Assembly (NCBI GenBank): GCA_937890355.1
Contig: CALACW010000090.1
Span: 1-29,537, forward strand
DNA from: CALACW01 sp002431305
GTDB taxonomy: Bacteria > Bacillota > Clostridia > Oscillospirales > Acutalibacteraceae
DNA length: 29,537 nucleotides
Direction of reading: 5' to 3'
The stretch's first letter is position 1. Every line of letters begins with the position of its first letter. The position numbers and the translations under genes are program-made. Shown here one piece after another: positions 20,572 through 28,930 of the stretch. Below the pieces are notes generated by a model that made no database searches, was not told where the DNA came from, and saw nothing but the letters and a program-made list of their open reading frames with translations.

Positions 20572-23500
20572 ATGCTTAATGAAAGCAATTACAATGAATT
20601 GAACTTCGAATCCATTAAAATCGGACTTGCTTCGCCCGACACGATCAGATCATGGTCGTGCGGCGTCGTAACGAAGCCCGAAACCATAAATTACAGAACT
20701 CTTAAACCCGAAACCGGCGGTCTTTTCTGTGAAAAGATTTTCGGACCCACAAAGGACTGGGAGTGCCACTGCGGCAGATATAAAAGAGTAAGATACAAGG
20801 GCAAGACGTGCGAACGCTGCGGTGTTAAAATCACAAAGGCTAAGGTTCGCCGTGAGAGAATGGGTCACATTGAACTCGCATGCCCCGTATCTCATATATG
20901 GTATTTTAAAGGAATTCCCTCGAGAATGGGTCTTATGCTTGACCTTTCTCCGAGAGATCTCGAAAATGTTCTTTATTTCGCAAAATATATAGTAATAGAA
21001 GTACTTGAGGACGGTATTCCCCTTACAAAGGGTCAGGTTATTTCCGATAAGGAATACGACGATATCGTCGAAAAGTACGGCGAACAGTCTTTCCGCGCCG
21101 GTATGGGCGCAGAGGCTGTTAAAGAGCTTCTCTGCCAGATCGACGTTGACAAACTCTGCGAGGAATTGAGAACCGAATTCGAAGAGACCACAGGTCAGAA
21201 AAAGACGAGAATTCTTAAGAGACTCGAAGTTGTCGAGGCGTTCAGGCAGTCCGGCAACAGACCCGAGTGGATGATATTCGACGTTATTCCCGTAATTCCG
21301 CCCGATATCCGTCCCATGGTTCAGCTTGACGGCGGAAGATTTGCAACGAGCGACCTTAACGACCTTTACAGACGTGTTATCAACAGAAATAACCGTCTTG
21401 CAAAACTTCTCGAACTCGGTGCTCCCGAGATAATCGTCAGAAACGAAAAGAGAATGCTTCAGGAAGCCGTCGACGCTCTTATCGACAACGGCAGAAGAGG
21501 CAGACCCGTTACCGGAGCTAACAACCGTCCCCTCAAATCTCTTTCCGATATGCTTAAAGGTAAGCAGGGACGTTTCCGTCAGAACCTGCTCGGTAAGCGA
21601 GTCGACTACTCGGGACGTTCGGTTATCGTCGTAGGACCCGAACTTAAAATGTATCAGTGCGGTCTTCCCAAGGAGATGGCTCTCGAACTGTTTAAACCCT
21701 TCGTAATGAAGAGACTTGTCGAACAGGATATCGCAAAGAATATAAAGAGTGCGAGAAAGATGGTTGACAAAGCGGGTCCCGAAGTTTGGGACGCTCTTGA
21801 AATTGCAATCAAGGATCACCCCGTAATGCTCAACCGTGCTCCCACGCTTCACAGACTCGGTATTCAGGCGTTTGAGCCCGTACTCGTAGAGGGCAGAGCT
21901 ATTAAGCTTCATCCTCTTGCATGTACCGCATTCAACGCGGACTTCGACGGCGACCAGATGGCTGTTCACGTTCCGCTTTCCGCAGAGGCGCAGGCTGAGG
22001 CGAGATTCTTAATGCTCGCTGCCAACAACCTGTTAAAGCCCTCGGACGGCAAACCCGTTACCGTTCCCTCGCAGGATATGGTTCTCGGTTCGTATTATCT
22101 TACTCTCGAAAAACCCGGCGCGGCAGGCGAGGGCAAAGTATTCAGAGACGTTGACGAGGCTGTTATGGCTTACGACGAGGGAGATCTTGACCTTCACGCA
22201 AGATGTAAGATTCGTATGACTAAGACCGACGAGGACGGAAATACGAGATCTAAAATTATCGAAACAACGCTCGGACGCGTTATATTTAATAATCCTATTC
22301 CTCAGGATCTCGGTTTTGTTGACAGAACCGACCCCGAAAAGGAATTTGACCTCGAGGTCGATTACCTTGTAGGAAAGAAACAGCTCGGTAAAATTATCGA
22401 CAGAGCTATTAAGGTCAAGGGTATTCACAAATCCTCGATTATGCTTGATAAGATAAAGGCTCAGGGCTACAAATTCTCAACTCGAAGCGGTATCACGGTT
22501 TCTGTATTCGACGCCGTTATCCCCGAGAACAAGAAGAAATATCTTGAAGAAGCTCAGGAGACCGTCGACAGAGTCAACGAGATGTACAGAGCAGGTTTCG
22601 CAAGCGAGACCGACCGTACGAAACTCTCGATTGACGCATGGGAGAAGTGTACGAAGAAGGTTCAGGACGAGATTACGTCGGGACTTGACGCGTACAACCC
22701 GATATTCATGATGGTTGACTCGGGTGCTCGAGGCAGTAAGAACCAGCTGAGTCAGCTTGCCGGTATGCGCGGACTTATCGCGAATACGGCAGGTAAAACG
22801 ATTGAAATTCCCATCAAGGCAAACTACAGAGAGGGCCTTACCGTTCTTGAATACTTCATCTCATCTCGAGGCGCGCGTAAAGGACTTGCCGATACCGCAC
22901 TTCGTACCGCGGACTCAGGATACCTTACCAGACGTCTTGTCGACGTTTCGCAGGAGGTTATCATCAGAGAAGAGGACTGCGGATGCACCGAGGGGCTTAC
23001 CGTTACGACCATTGCCGGCGGAGACGGTCAGGCTATCGAGCCTCTTGCGGAGAGACTTTCCGGACGATTCCTGCTTAACGACCTTTACGATTCGGATGGT
23101 AACCTCTTAATGGATAATCAGCACATGATTACCGACGAGGACGCTAAGCGTATTGCCGACGCGGGCGTTGAGTCCGTTGTTATCCGTTCGCTTCTCACAT
23201 GCCGTTCAAAGAAGGGCGTTTGTATCAAGTGCTACGGTAAAAACCTTGCAACGGGTACTCCCGTTCAGATAGGCGAGGCGGTCGGAATTATAGCCGCTCA
23301 GTCAATCGGCGAACCCGGTACTCAGCTTACGATGAGAACGTTCCATACCGGAGGCGTTACGTCGTCAGCGGATATCACTCAGGGTCTTCCCAGAGTTGAA
23401 GAGCTGTTCGAGGCAAGAAAACCCAAGACTCTTGCAATGCTCAGCGAGATTGACGGTATTGTTACAATCGAGGAAATCAAAAAGAATTCAAACGACGTCA

Positions 23501-24150
23501 AGGTCGTAGTCGTTACAAATCAGGATGATCAGAAGCGTTACCAGATTCCTTACGATTTTCGTATCTGCGTTCAGGATAATCAGGTTATAAAGAAGGGTGA
23601 TCCCATTACCGAAGGTTCGAAGCATCCTCAGGATGTTCTCGAGATTCTCGGAGTTGACGCCGTTTATAATTACCTTATCAAAGAAGTTCAGCTCGTTTAC
23701 CGCTTACAGGGCGTTGAAATCAATGATAAGCATATCGAGGTTATCGTCCGTCAGATGATGCGTAAGATTAAGGTTCTTGATTCCGGTTCAACAAAGCTTC
23801 TTGCAGGCTCCACAGTCGACAAGGGTGAGTTCTATGCCAGCGCGGATGAGGCTAAGAAACGCTGTGAGGAATCAGGTGAAGAATACGCTGAACCCGTCGG
23901 TGATCCTGTTCTTCTCGGTATTACGAAGGCCTCGCTTGCTACGGAGTCGTTCCTCTCCGCAGCTTCGTTCCAGGAGACGACGAGGGTTCTTACAGACGCC
24001 GCCATCAAGGGCAAGAGCGATCCGCTCCACGGTCTTAAAGAAAACGTTATTATCGGTAAACTTCTTCCCTCGGGTACCGGCATGAAGTGCTACAGCGATG
24101 TCGAAATCGAGGTTAAAGAGGAAATGCCCGATGAAATCACCGTTTATTAA
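20572..24150 (+). CDS. rpoC: RNA polymerase beta' subunit
   Basis: The 1192-residue beta' subunit, the partner of beta in the polymerase core. The N-terminal zinc site is CHCGRYKRVRYKGKTCERCG (near 65-84). The active-site NADFDGDQMAVH binding Mg2+ is near 454-465. A second zinc site near 805-890 uses CGC and CRSKKGVCIKCYG. The bridge/trigger region QSIGEPGTQLTMRTFHTGG is intact. Length fits Clostridia, which lack the large Proteobacterial insertions. It lies 60 bp after rpoB with AAGGAAGAAGGAA upstream. No clear terminator follows. Confidence 0.98.
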   Translation: MLNESNYNELNFESIKIGLASPDTIRSWSCGVVTKPETINYRTLKPETGGLFCEKIFGPTKDWECHCGRYKRVRYKGKTCERCGVKITKAKVRRERMGHIELACPVSHIWYFKGIPSRMGLMLDLSPRDLENVLYFAKYIVIEVLEDGIPLTKGQVISDKEYDDIVEKYGEQSFRAGMGAEAVKELLCQIDVDKLCEELRTEFEETTGQKKTRILKRLEVVEAFRQSGNRPEWMIFDVIPVIPPDIRPMVQLDGGRFATSDLNDLYRRVINRNNRLAKLLELGAPEIIVRNEKRMLQEAVDALIDNGRRGRPVTGANNRPLKSLSDMLKGKQGRFRQNLLGKRVDYSGRSVIVVGPELKMYQCGLPKEMALELFKPFVMKRLVEQDIAKNIKSARKMVDKAGPEVWDALEIAIKDHPVMLNRAPTLHRLGIQAFEPVLVEGRAIKLHPLACTAFNADFDGDQMAVHVPLSAEAQAEARFLMLAANNLLKPSDGKPVTVPSQDMVLGSYYLTLEKPGAAGEGKVFRDVDEAVMAYDEGDLDLHARCKIRMTKTDEDGNTRSKIIETTLGRVIFNNPIPQDLGFVDRTDPEKEFDLEVDYLVGKKQLGKIIDRAIKVKGIHKSSIMLDKIKAQGYKFSTRSGITVSVFDAVIPENKKKYLEEAQETVDRVNEMYRAGFASETDRTKLSIDAWEKCTKKVQDEITSGLDAYNPIFMMVDSGARGSKNQLSQLAGMRGLIANTAGKTIEIPIKANYREGLTVLEYFISSRGARKGLADTALRTADSGYLTRRLVDVSQEVIIREEDCGCTEGLTVTTIAGGDGQAIEPLAERLSGRFLLNDLYDSDGNLLMDNQHMITDEDAKRIADAGVESVVIRSLLTCRSKKGVCIKCYGKNLATGTPVQIGEAVGIIAAQSIGEPGTQLTMRTFHTGGVTSSADITQGLPRVEELFEARKPKTLAMLSEIDGIVTIEEIKKNSNDVKVVVVTNQDDQKRYQIPYDFRICVQDNQVIKKGDPITEGSKHPQDVLEILGVDAVYNYLIKEVQLVYRLQGVEINDKHIEVIVRQMMRKIKVLDSGSTKLLAGSTVDKGEFYASADEAKKRCEESGEEYAEPVGDPVLLGITKASLATESFLSAASFQETTRVLTDAAIKGKSDPLHGLKENVIIGKLLPSGTGMKCYSDVEIEVKEEMPDEITVY

Positions 24151-24193
24151 AGGCATTTTTAACGAATTTATAAATTAATATTTGTAAAATGTG

Positions 24194-24222
24194 TTGACAG
24201 ATTGAATTAATTGTTGTACAAT
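24194..24222 (+). promoter_or_regulatory. Promoter of rpsL-rpsG-fusA
   Basis: TTGACA (24194-24199), 17 bp, TACAAT (24217-24222). Confidence 0.8.
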
Positions 24223-24254
24223 AATTATCTGTGTGATATCATTTTGCTATATCA

Positions 24255-24282
24255 AGAGGGTATCGCTTACGCGGTGCCCTTT
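24255..24282 (+). promoter_or_regulatory. Leader hairpin before rpsL
   Basis: AGGGTATCGC pairs with GCGGTGCCCT (10 bp with two G-U pairs, loop TTAC) in the transcript upstream of rpsL. A smaller TGATAT/ATATCA stem lies just before it. No strong T-run follows, so it is more likely a control element than a terminator. Confidence 0.5.
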
Positions 24283-24316
24283 GTATATATAGAAATAAAA
24301 CAGGAGGTGTAATGGT

Positions 24317-24739
24317 TTGCCTACATTTAACCAGCTTGTACGAAACGGAAGACACAGCCTTGAAAAGAAATCTAAGGCTCCCGCTCTCGGTAAGGGTCTC
24401 AACTCTAAGAAGAACGTGATGACCGATCACAATTCTCCGCAGAAGAGAGGCGTCTGCACAGTCGTTAAGACAGACACGCCTAAAAAGCCCAACTCGGCTT
24501 TGAGAAAGCTTGCCAGAGTTCGTCTTACAAACGGAATCGAAGTTTCTGCTTACATTCCCGGCGTAGGTCATAATCTTCAGGAGCACAGCGTTGTTCTTAT
24601 CAGAGGCGGCAGAGTTAAGGATCTTCCCGGTGTCAGATACCATATCATCCGCGGAACTCTCGATACTCAGGGCGTCAACGGCAGAATGCAGAGCCGTTCC
24701 AAGTACGGTGCTAAAGTACCCAAGGCAGCGAAGAAGTAA
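24317..24739 (+). CDS. rpsL: Ribosomal protein S12
   Basis: A 140-residue 30S decoding-centre protein. It starts MPTFNQLVRNGR from a TTG codon; AGGAGGTG lies about 9 nt upstream, and an out-of-frame ATG at 24312 falls between. The conserved loops TPKKPNSALRK (54-64) and GRVKDLPGVRYH are unchanged, so streptomycin sensitivity is expected. An insertion of about 13 residues before SPQKRGVC relative to E. coli is a Gram-positive mark. It is the first gene of the str-type operon. Confidence 0.97.
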   Translation: MPTFNQLVRNGRHSLEKKSKAPALGKGLNSKKNVMTDHNSPQKRGVCTVVKTDTPKKPNSALRKLARVRLTNGIEVSAYIPGVGHNLQEHSVVLIRGGRVKDLPGVRYHIIRGTLDTQGVNGRMQSRSKYGAKVPKAAKK

Positions 24740-24803
24740 TAGGTCATTTGCTGCGGTTTATCAGTGGACAAACCTTCTTGCAGGCGAAAGAAATTTACTT
24801 TCA

Positions 24804-24842
24804 CCAATGCGAGGCTTTTCTATATAGAAGTCCTCCCATTGG
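24804..24842 (+). promoter_or_regulatory. Long hairpin in the rpsL-rpsG spacer
   Basis: CCAATG/CATTGG (24804-24809, 24837-24842) and GAGG/CCTC (24811-24814, 24832-24835) form one stem with a 1x1 mismatch. A CTT/AAG core lies inside. The spacer is 165 nt, much longer than needed. In E. coli the rpsL-rpsG gap carries the S7 autoregulatory site, so a similar role is possible. Confidence 0.5.
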
Positions 24843-24904
24843 CGCCACGGGAATTTTTTGTCACGAGTACCTATGATATCATTATTATGAAGGAGGGAAG
24901 CGAA

Positions 24905-25375
24905 GTGCCAAGAAGAGGCAATGTAGCAAAACGTGATGTTTTGCCCGATCCGCTTTACAATTCGAAACTCGTAACCCGTCTTATTAACAACGTTATGTAT
25001 GACGGTAAAAAGGGCGTAGCCCGTAAAATAGTTTACGATGCTTTTGATATTATCAAAGAAAAAACAGGAAAAGAGCCCCTTGAAGTTTTTGAGGCAGCTA
25101 TGGAAAACGTAATGCCCTTACTTGAGGTTAAGGCTCGCCGCGTCGGCGGTTCTACCTATCAGGTACCTATGGAGGTTCGTCCCGAGAGACGTCAGACCCT
25201 CGGACTCAGATGGATCACTCTCTATTCTCGTCAGCGTTCGGAAAGAACGATGAAGGAGAGACTTGCAAACGAGATCATGGATGCTGTAAACGAAACCGGT
25301 TCGGCATTCAAGAAACGTGAAGATACCCACAAGATGGCAGAGGCCAACAAGGCTTTCTCTCATTTCCGTTGGTAA
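24905..25375 (+). CDS. rpsG: Ribosomal protein S7
   Basis: A 156-residue primary 16S rRNA binding protein of the 30S head. The start is GTG at 24905 (MPRRGNVAKRDVLPDPLYNS) with AGGAGG 8 nt upstream. ARRVGGSTYQVPMEVRPERR and the C-terminal KREDTHKMAEANKAFSHFRW are typical. An open frame continues upstream to 24764, but it lacks homology and a ribosome site. Confidence 0.97.
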   Translation: MPRRGNVAKRDVLPDPLYNSKLVTRLINNVMYDGKKGVARKIVYDAFDIIKEKTGKEPLEVFEAAMENVMPLLEVKARRVGGSTYQVPMEVRPERRQTLGLRWITLYSRQRSERTMKERLANEIMDAVNETGSAFKKREDTHKMAEANKAFSHFRW

Positions 25376-25417
25376 TTTTCCCGCAGGGATTTTTGAAATT
25401 TTCTTTTGGAGGTCAAT

Positions 25418-27496
25418 ATGCCTAGAAAGGTACCTTTGGAATTAACAAGAAATATTGGTATTATGGCGCATATCGACGCAGGTAAAACCACCACGACTGA
25501 GCGTATTCTTTACTATACCGGTGTTAACCATAAGATCGGTGAAACTCACGACGGTGCTGCGACGATGGACTGGATGGCACAGGAGCAGGAGAGAGGTATT
25601 ACCATTACCTCCGCTGCTACAACATGCTTCTGGAAAGGTCACCGTATCAATATCATCGACACTCCCGGTCACGTTGACTTCACTGTTGAGGTTGAGCGTT
25701 CTCTGAGAGTTCTCGACGGCTCCGTTACCGTTCTTTGTGCAAAGGGCGGCGTTGAGCCTCAGTCTGAAACCGTTTGGAGACAGGCTGATAAATACAGGGT
25801 TCCCCGTATGATATACGTTAATAAAATGGATATCATGGGCGCCGATTTTTATAACGTTGTTACCATGATTAAGGAAAGACTTAAATGTAACGGCGTACCT
25901 ATTCAGCTTCCTATCGGAAGCGAGTCCGAGTTTAAAGGAATTATCGACCTTGTCCGTATGAGAGCCGAAGTTTACTACGACGATATGGGCAACGATATCC
26001 GCGACGAGGATATACCCGAGGATATGATGGAGCTTGCTCAGAAATATCATGACGAGCTTATCGAGCACGTCGCCGAGCAGGACGAGGCTCTTCTTGAAAA
26101 ATACTTCAACGGCGAGGAACTCACCATTGACGAAATTAAGAAGTGCATCCGTTCGGCAACCATCGATAACAGAATGGTTCCCATCACATGCGGTACATCG
26201 TACCGTAACAAGGGCGTTCAGCTTCTGCTTGACGCTATCGTAGACTTTATGCCCGCTCCCACGGACGTTCCCAACATCAAGGGAACAAACCCCGACACAG
26301 GCGAGGAGGAGGAGAGAGTTTCTTCCGATGAGGGTCCGTTTGCAGCTCTTGCATTCAAGATTGCTACCGACCCGTTCGTAGGTAAACTTTGTTTCTTCCG
26401 CGTATATTCGGGTACCATTGCCGCGGGTTCAAGCGTATATAACTCGGTTAAGCGCAATTCTGAAAGAATGGGACGTATTCTTCAGATGCACGCTAACCAC
26501 AGACAGGATCTCGACATATGCTATGCAGGCGATATCGCCGCAGCTGTCGGTCTTAAAAATACTACTACGGGCGACACGCTCTGCGACCCCAAGGCTCCTA
26601 TCGTTCTCGAGTCCATGGAGTTCCCCGAGCCTGTTATCCGTGTAGCTATCGAGCCCAAGACCAAAGCCGGTCAGGAGAAAATGGGTATCGGTCTTCAGAA
26701 ACTTGCTGAGGAAGATCCCACATTCAAATGCTATACCGACGAGGAAACCGGTCAGACGATCATCGCCGGAATGGGCGAACTTCATCTTGAAATCATCGTT
26801 GACAGACTTCTTCGTGAGTTCAAGGTTGAGGCTAACGTAGGTAAACCTCAGGTTGCTTACCGTGAGACGATTACCAAGCCCGCAGACGAGGATTGCAAAT
26901 ATTCACGTCAGTCAGGCGGACGCGGTCAGTACGGTCACGTTAAAATCAGAATTGAGCCCAATCCCGGTAAGGGTTACGAGTTCGTCAACGAAGTCGTCGG
27001 CGGCGCGATTCCCAAGGAATATATCGGTCCTGCCGAAGCCGGTATCAAGGGCGCTATGCTCTCCGGTACTCTCGCAGGTTACAATGTTGTTGATGTTAAG
27101 GTAACTCTTTACGACGGTTCTTACCACGAGGTCGACTCTTCGGAAATGGCGTTCAAGATCGCCGGTTCTATGGCGTTTAAGAATGCAATGAGAAAAGCCG
27201 CTCCCGTTCTTATGGAGCCCGTTATGAAAGTTTCCGTTATAACTCCCGATGATTATCTCGGCGACGTTATCGGCGATCTTAACTCACGCCGCGGTCTTAT
27301 ACAGGGTATGGAGGCAAGAACAGGCGCAACTCAGGTTAATGCTTTTGTTCCCCTTGCATCCATGTTCGGTTACGCTACCGACCTTAGATCCAAGACTCAG
27401 GGACGTGCTCAGTATTCTATGGAGCCCAGTCATTATACAGAGGTTCCCAAGTCAATCTCCGAGTCAATCGTTTCAGAGAGAGCGAAGAAAGACTAA
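25418..27496 (+). CDS. fusA: Elongation factor G
   Basis: A 692-residue GTPase that drives translocation on the ribosome. G motifs are AHIDAGKTTTTE (G1), ERGITI (G2), DTPGHVDF (G3) and NKMD (G4). The domain IV region RGQYGHVKIRIEP and the C-terminal part are intact. TTGGAGGT lies just before the ATG at 25418; the in-frame upstream codon at 25406 lies before it. It is co-transcribed with rpsL and rpsG; the gap to rpsG is 42 nt. Confidence 0.98.
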   Translation: MPRKVPLELTRNIGIMAHIDAGKTTTTERILYYTGVNHKIGETHDGAATMDWMAQEQERGITITSAATTCFWKGHRINIIDTPGHVDFTVEVERSLRVLDGSVTVLCAKGGVEPQSETVWRQADKYRVPRMIYVNKMDIMGADFYNVVTMIKERLKCNGVPIQLPIGSESEFKGIIDLVRMRAEVYYDDMGNDIRDEDIPEDMMELAQKYHDELIEHVAEQDEALLEKYFNGEELTIDEIKKCIRSATIDNRMVPITCGTSYRNKGVQLLLDAIVDFMPAPTDVPNIKGTNPDTGEEEERVSSDEGPFAALAFKIATDPFVGKLCFFRVYSGTIAAGSSVYNSVKRNSERMGRILQMHANHRQDLDICYAGDIAAAVGLKNTTTGDTLCDPKAPIVLESMEFPEPVIRVAIEPKTKAGQEKMGIGLQKLAEEDPTFKCYTDEETGQTIIAGMGELHLEIIVDRLLREFKVEANVGKPQVAYRETITKPADEDCKYSRQSGGRGQYGHVKIRIEPNPGKGYEFVNEVVGGAIPKEYIGPAEAGIKGAMLSGTLAGYNVVDVKVTLYDGSYHEVDSSEMAFKIAGSMAFKNAMRKAAPVLMEPVMKVSVITPDDYLGDVIGDLNSRRGLIQGMEARTGATQVNAFVPLASMFGYATDLRSKTQGRAQYSMEPSHYTEVPKSISESIVSERAKKD

Positions 27497-27512
27497 TTTA
27501 TATAAAATATGC

Positions 27513-27541
27513 TTGATATTTTCAAGTTATTTTGATACAAT
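27513..27541 (+). promoter_or_regulatory. Promoter of tuf
   Basis: TTGATA (27513-27518), 17 bp, TACAAT (27536-27541). The same TACAAT -10 is used ahead of rpsL. A small CTTGA/TCAAG stem overlaps the -35. Confidence 0.7.
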
Positions 27542-27554
27542 TATAGAGACAATG

Positions 27555-27573
27555 GCGATCGTTCTCCGGTCGC
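27555..27573 (+). promoter_or_regulatory. Short hairpin in the tuf leader
   Basis: GCGATCG and CGGTCGC pair (7 bp, one G-U) with a TTCTC loop, just upstream of the AAAGGAGG site. It may affect mRNA stability. Confidence 0.35.
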
Positions 27574-27595
27574 ACCCATAAAGGAGGAAAAACAA

Positions 27596-28798
27596 ATGGC
27601 AAAAGAAAAATTTAACAGAAATAAGCCTCATGTTAACATCGGTACAATCGGTCACGTTGACCATGGTAAGACCACCCTTACAGCAGCTATCACCAAGACC
27701 CTTGCTATGAAGGGCGAGGCTGATTTCGTTGATTATGCAAACATCGATAAGGCTCCCGAAGAGAGAGAGCGCGGAATCACAATCAATACCGCTCACGTTG
27801 AGTACGAGACCGAGAAGCGTCACTACGCTCACGTTGACTGCCCCGGCCATGCTGACTACATTAAGAACATGATCACCGGTGCTGCTCAGATGGACGGCGC
27901 TATCCTTGTTATCGCTGCTACCGACGGCCCGATGGCTCAGACCAAGGAGCACCTTCTTCTTGCCCGCCAGGTTGGCGTGCCCTATATCGTCGTATTCATG
28001 AACAAAGTCGATCAGGTTGACGATCCCGAGCTCCTTGAGCTTGTTGAGATGGAAATCCGTGAGACTCTTAACGAGTACGAATTCCCCGGCGACGACACCC
28101 CCATCATCAAGGGTTCTGCTCTTAAGGCTCTTGAGTACAATGGTGACGACGTAAACGCACCCGAGCTTAAGTGCATCTGGGAGCTCATGGACGCTGTTGA
28201 TAACTACATTCCCACTCCCGACCGTAAAGCTGACCTTCCCTTCCTTATGCCTATCGAAGACGTATTCACGATCACCGGTCGTGGTACCGTTGCTACCGGC
28301 AGAGTTGAGAGAGGTATGCTTAAGCTCAACGAGGAAGTTGAAATCGTTGGTCTTAAAGAAGAGAAGAGAAAGACCGTCTGCACCGGTATCGAGATGTTCA
28401 GAAAGCTCCTCGACTTCGCAGAGGCAGGCGACAACATCGGTTGTCTTCTTCGTGGTGTTCAGAGAACCGAGATCGAGCGCGGACAGGTTATTTCAAAGCC
28501 CGGTTCAATCCATCCTCACACCAAGTTCAAGGGTCAGGTTTACGTTCTGACCAAGGATGAAGGCGGACGTCATACTCCTTTCTTCAACAACTACAGACCC
28601 CAGTTCTATTTCAGAACTACCGACGTTACCGGCGTTATCTCTCTTCCCGAAGGAACTGAGATGTGCATGCCCGGAGATAACGTAGATATGGACGTTGAGC
28701 TTATCACTCCTATCGCTATCGAAAAGGGTCTTCGTTTCGCTATCCGTGAAGGCGGCAGAACCGTTGGTTCGGGCGTTGTTATCGAGATTAACGAATAA
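27596..28798 (+). CDS. tuf: Elongation factor Tu
   Basis: A 400-residue GTPase that delivers aminoacyl-tRNA to the ribosome. G motifs are GHVDHGKTTLTAAIT, ERERGITINTAHVEYET, DCPGHADY and NKVDQVDD. Domains 2 and 3 are complete (TGRGTVATGRVERG; KFKGQVYVLTKDEGGRHTPF). AAAGGAGG lies 8 nt before the ATG. It has a separate promoter and a strong terminator, so it can be expressed beyond fusA levels. rpsJ does not follow. Confidence 0.98.
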   Translation: MAKEKFNRNKPHVNIGTIGHVDHGKTTLTAAITKTLAMKGEADFVDYANIDKAPEERERGITINTAHVEYETEKRHYAHVDCPGHADYIKNMITGAAQMDGAILVIAATDGPMAQTKEHLLLARQVGVPYIVVFMNKVDQVDDPELLELVEMEIRETLNEYEFPGDDTPIIKGSALKALEYNGDDVNAPELKCIWELMDAVDNYIPTPDRKADLPFLMPIEDVFTITGRGTVATGRVERGMLKLNEEVEIVGLKEEKRKTVCTGIEMFRKLLDFAEAGDNIGCLLRGVQRTEIERGQVISKPGSIHPHTKFKGQVYVLTKDEGGRHTPFFNNYRPQFYFRTTDVTGVISLPEGTEMCMPGDNVDMDVELITPIAIEKGLRFAIREGGRTVGSGVVIEINE

Positions 28799-28819
28799 TT
28801 TCTTTAGCTATTAAAATTT

Positions 28820-28850
28820 GAGGGTTTCCGAGAGGGAACCCTCTTTTTTT
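28820..28850 (+). terminator. Strong intrinsic terminator after tuf
   Basis: GAGGGTTTCC pairs with GGGAACCCTC (10 bp, one G-U, loop GAGA), followed by seven T. Confidence 0.92.
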
Positions 28851-28881
28851 GCGTCAAAAAAAAGTGAGAGCAGAGGGGGGA

Positions 28882-28910
28882 TTGTATTTTGATTCTGCTT
28901 TTCCGATAAT
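28882..28910 (+). promoter_or_regulatory. Candidate promoter of the recombinase gene
   Basis: TTGTAT (28882-28887), 17 bp, GATAAT (28905-28910), 20 bp upstream of the ATG. TCCGA/TCGGA (28902-28906, 28916-28920) could form a small stem overlapping the ribosome site. Confidence 0.5.
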
Positions 28911-28930
28911 TTATGTCGGAGGGGAAACGG

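Noticed and set aside
20650..21969. 439-codon minus-strand open frame inside rpoC
   Set aside because: It is antisense to a highly conserved gene, has no ribosome site or known domain, and is explained by rpoC codon bias.
24744..24904. N-terminal extension of S7 to 24764
   Set aside because: The extension is unlike any S7, and AGGAGG with GTG at 24905 gives the normal protein.
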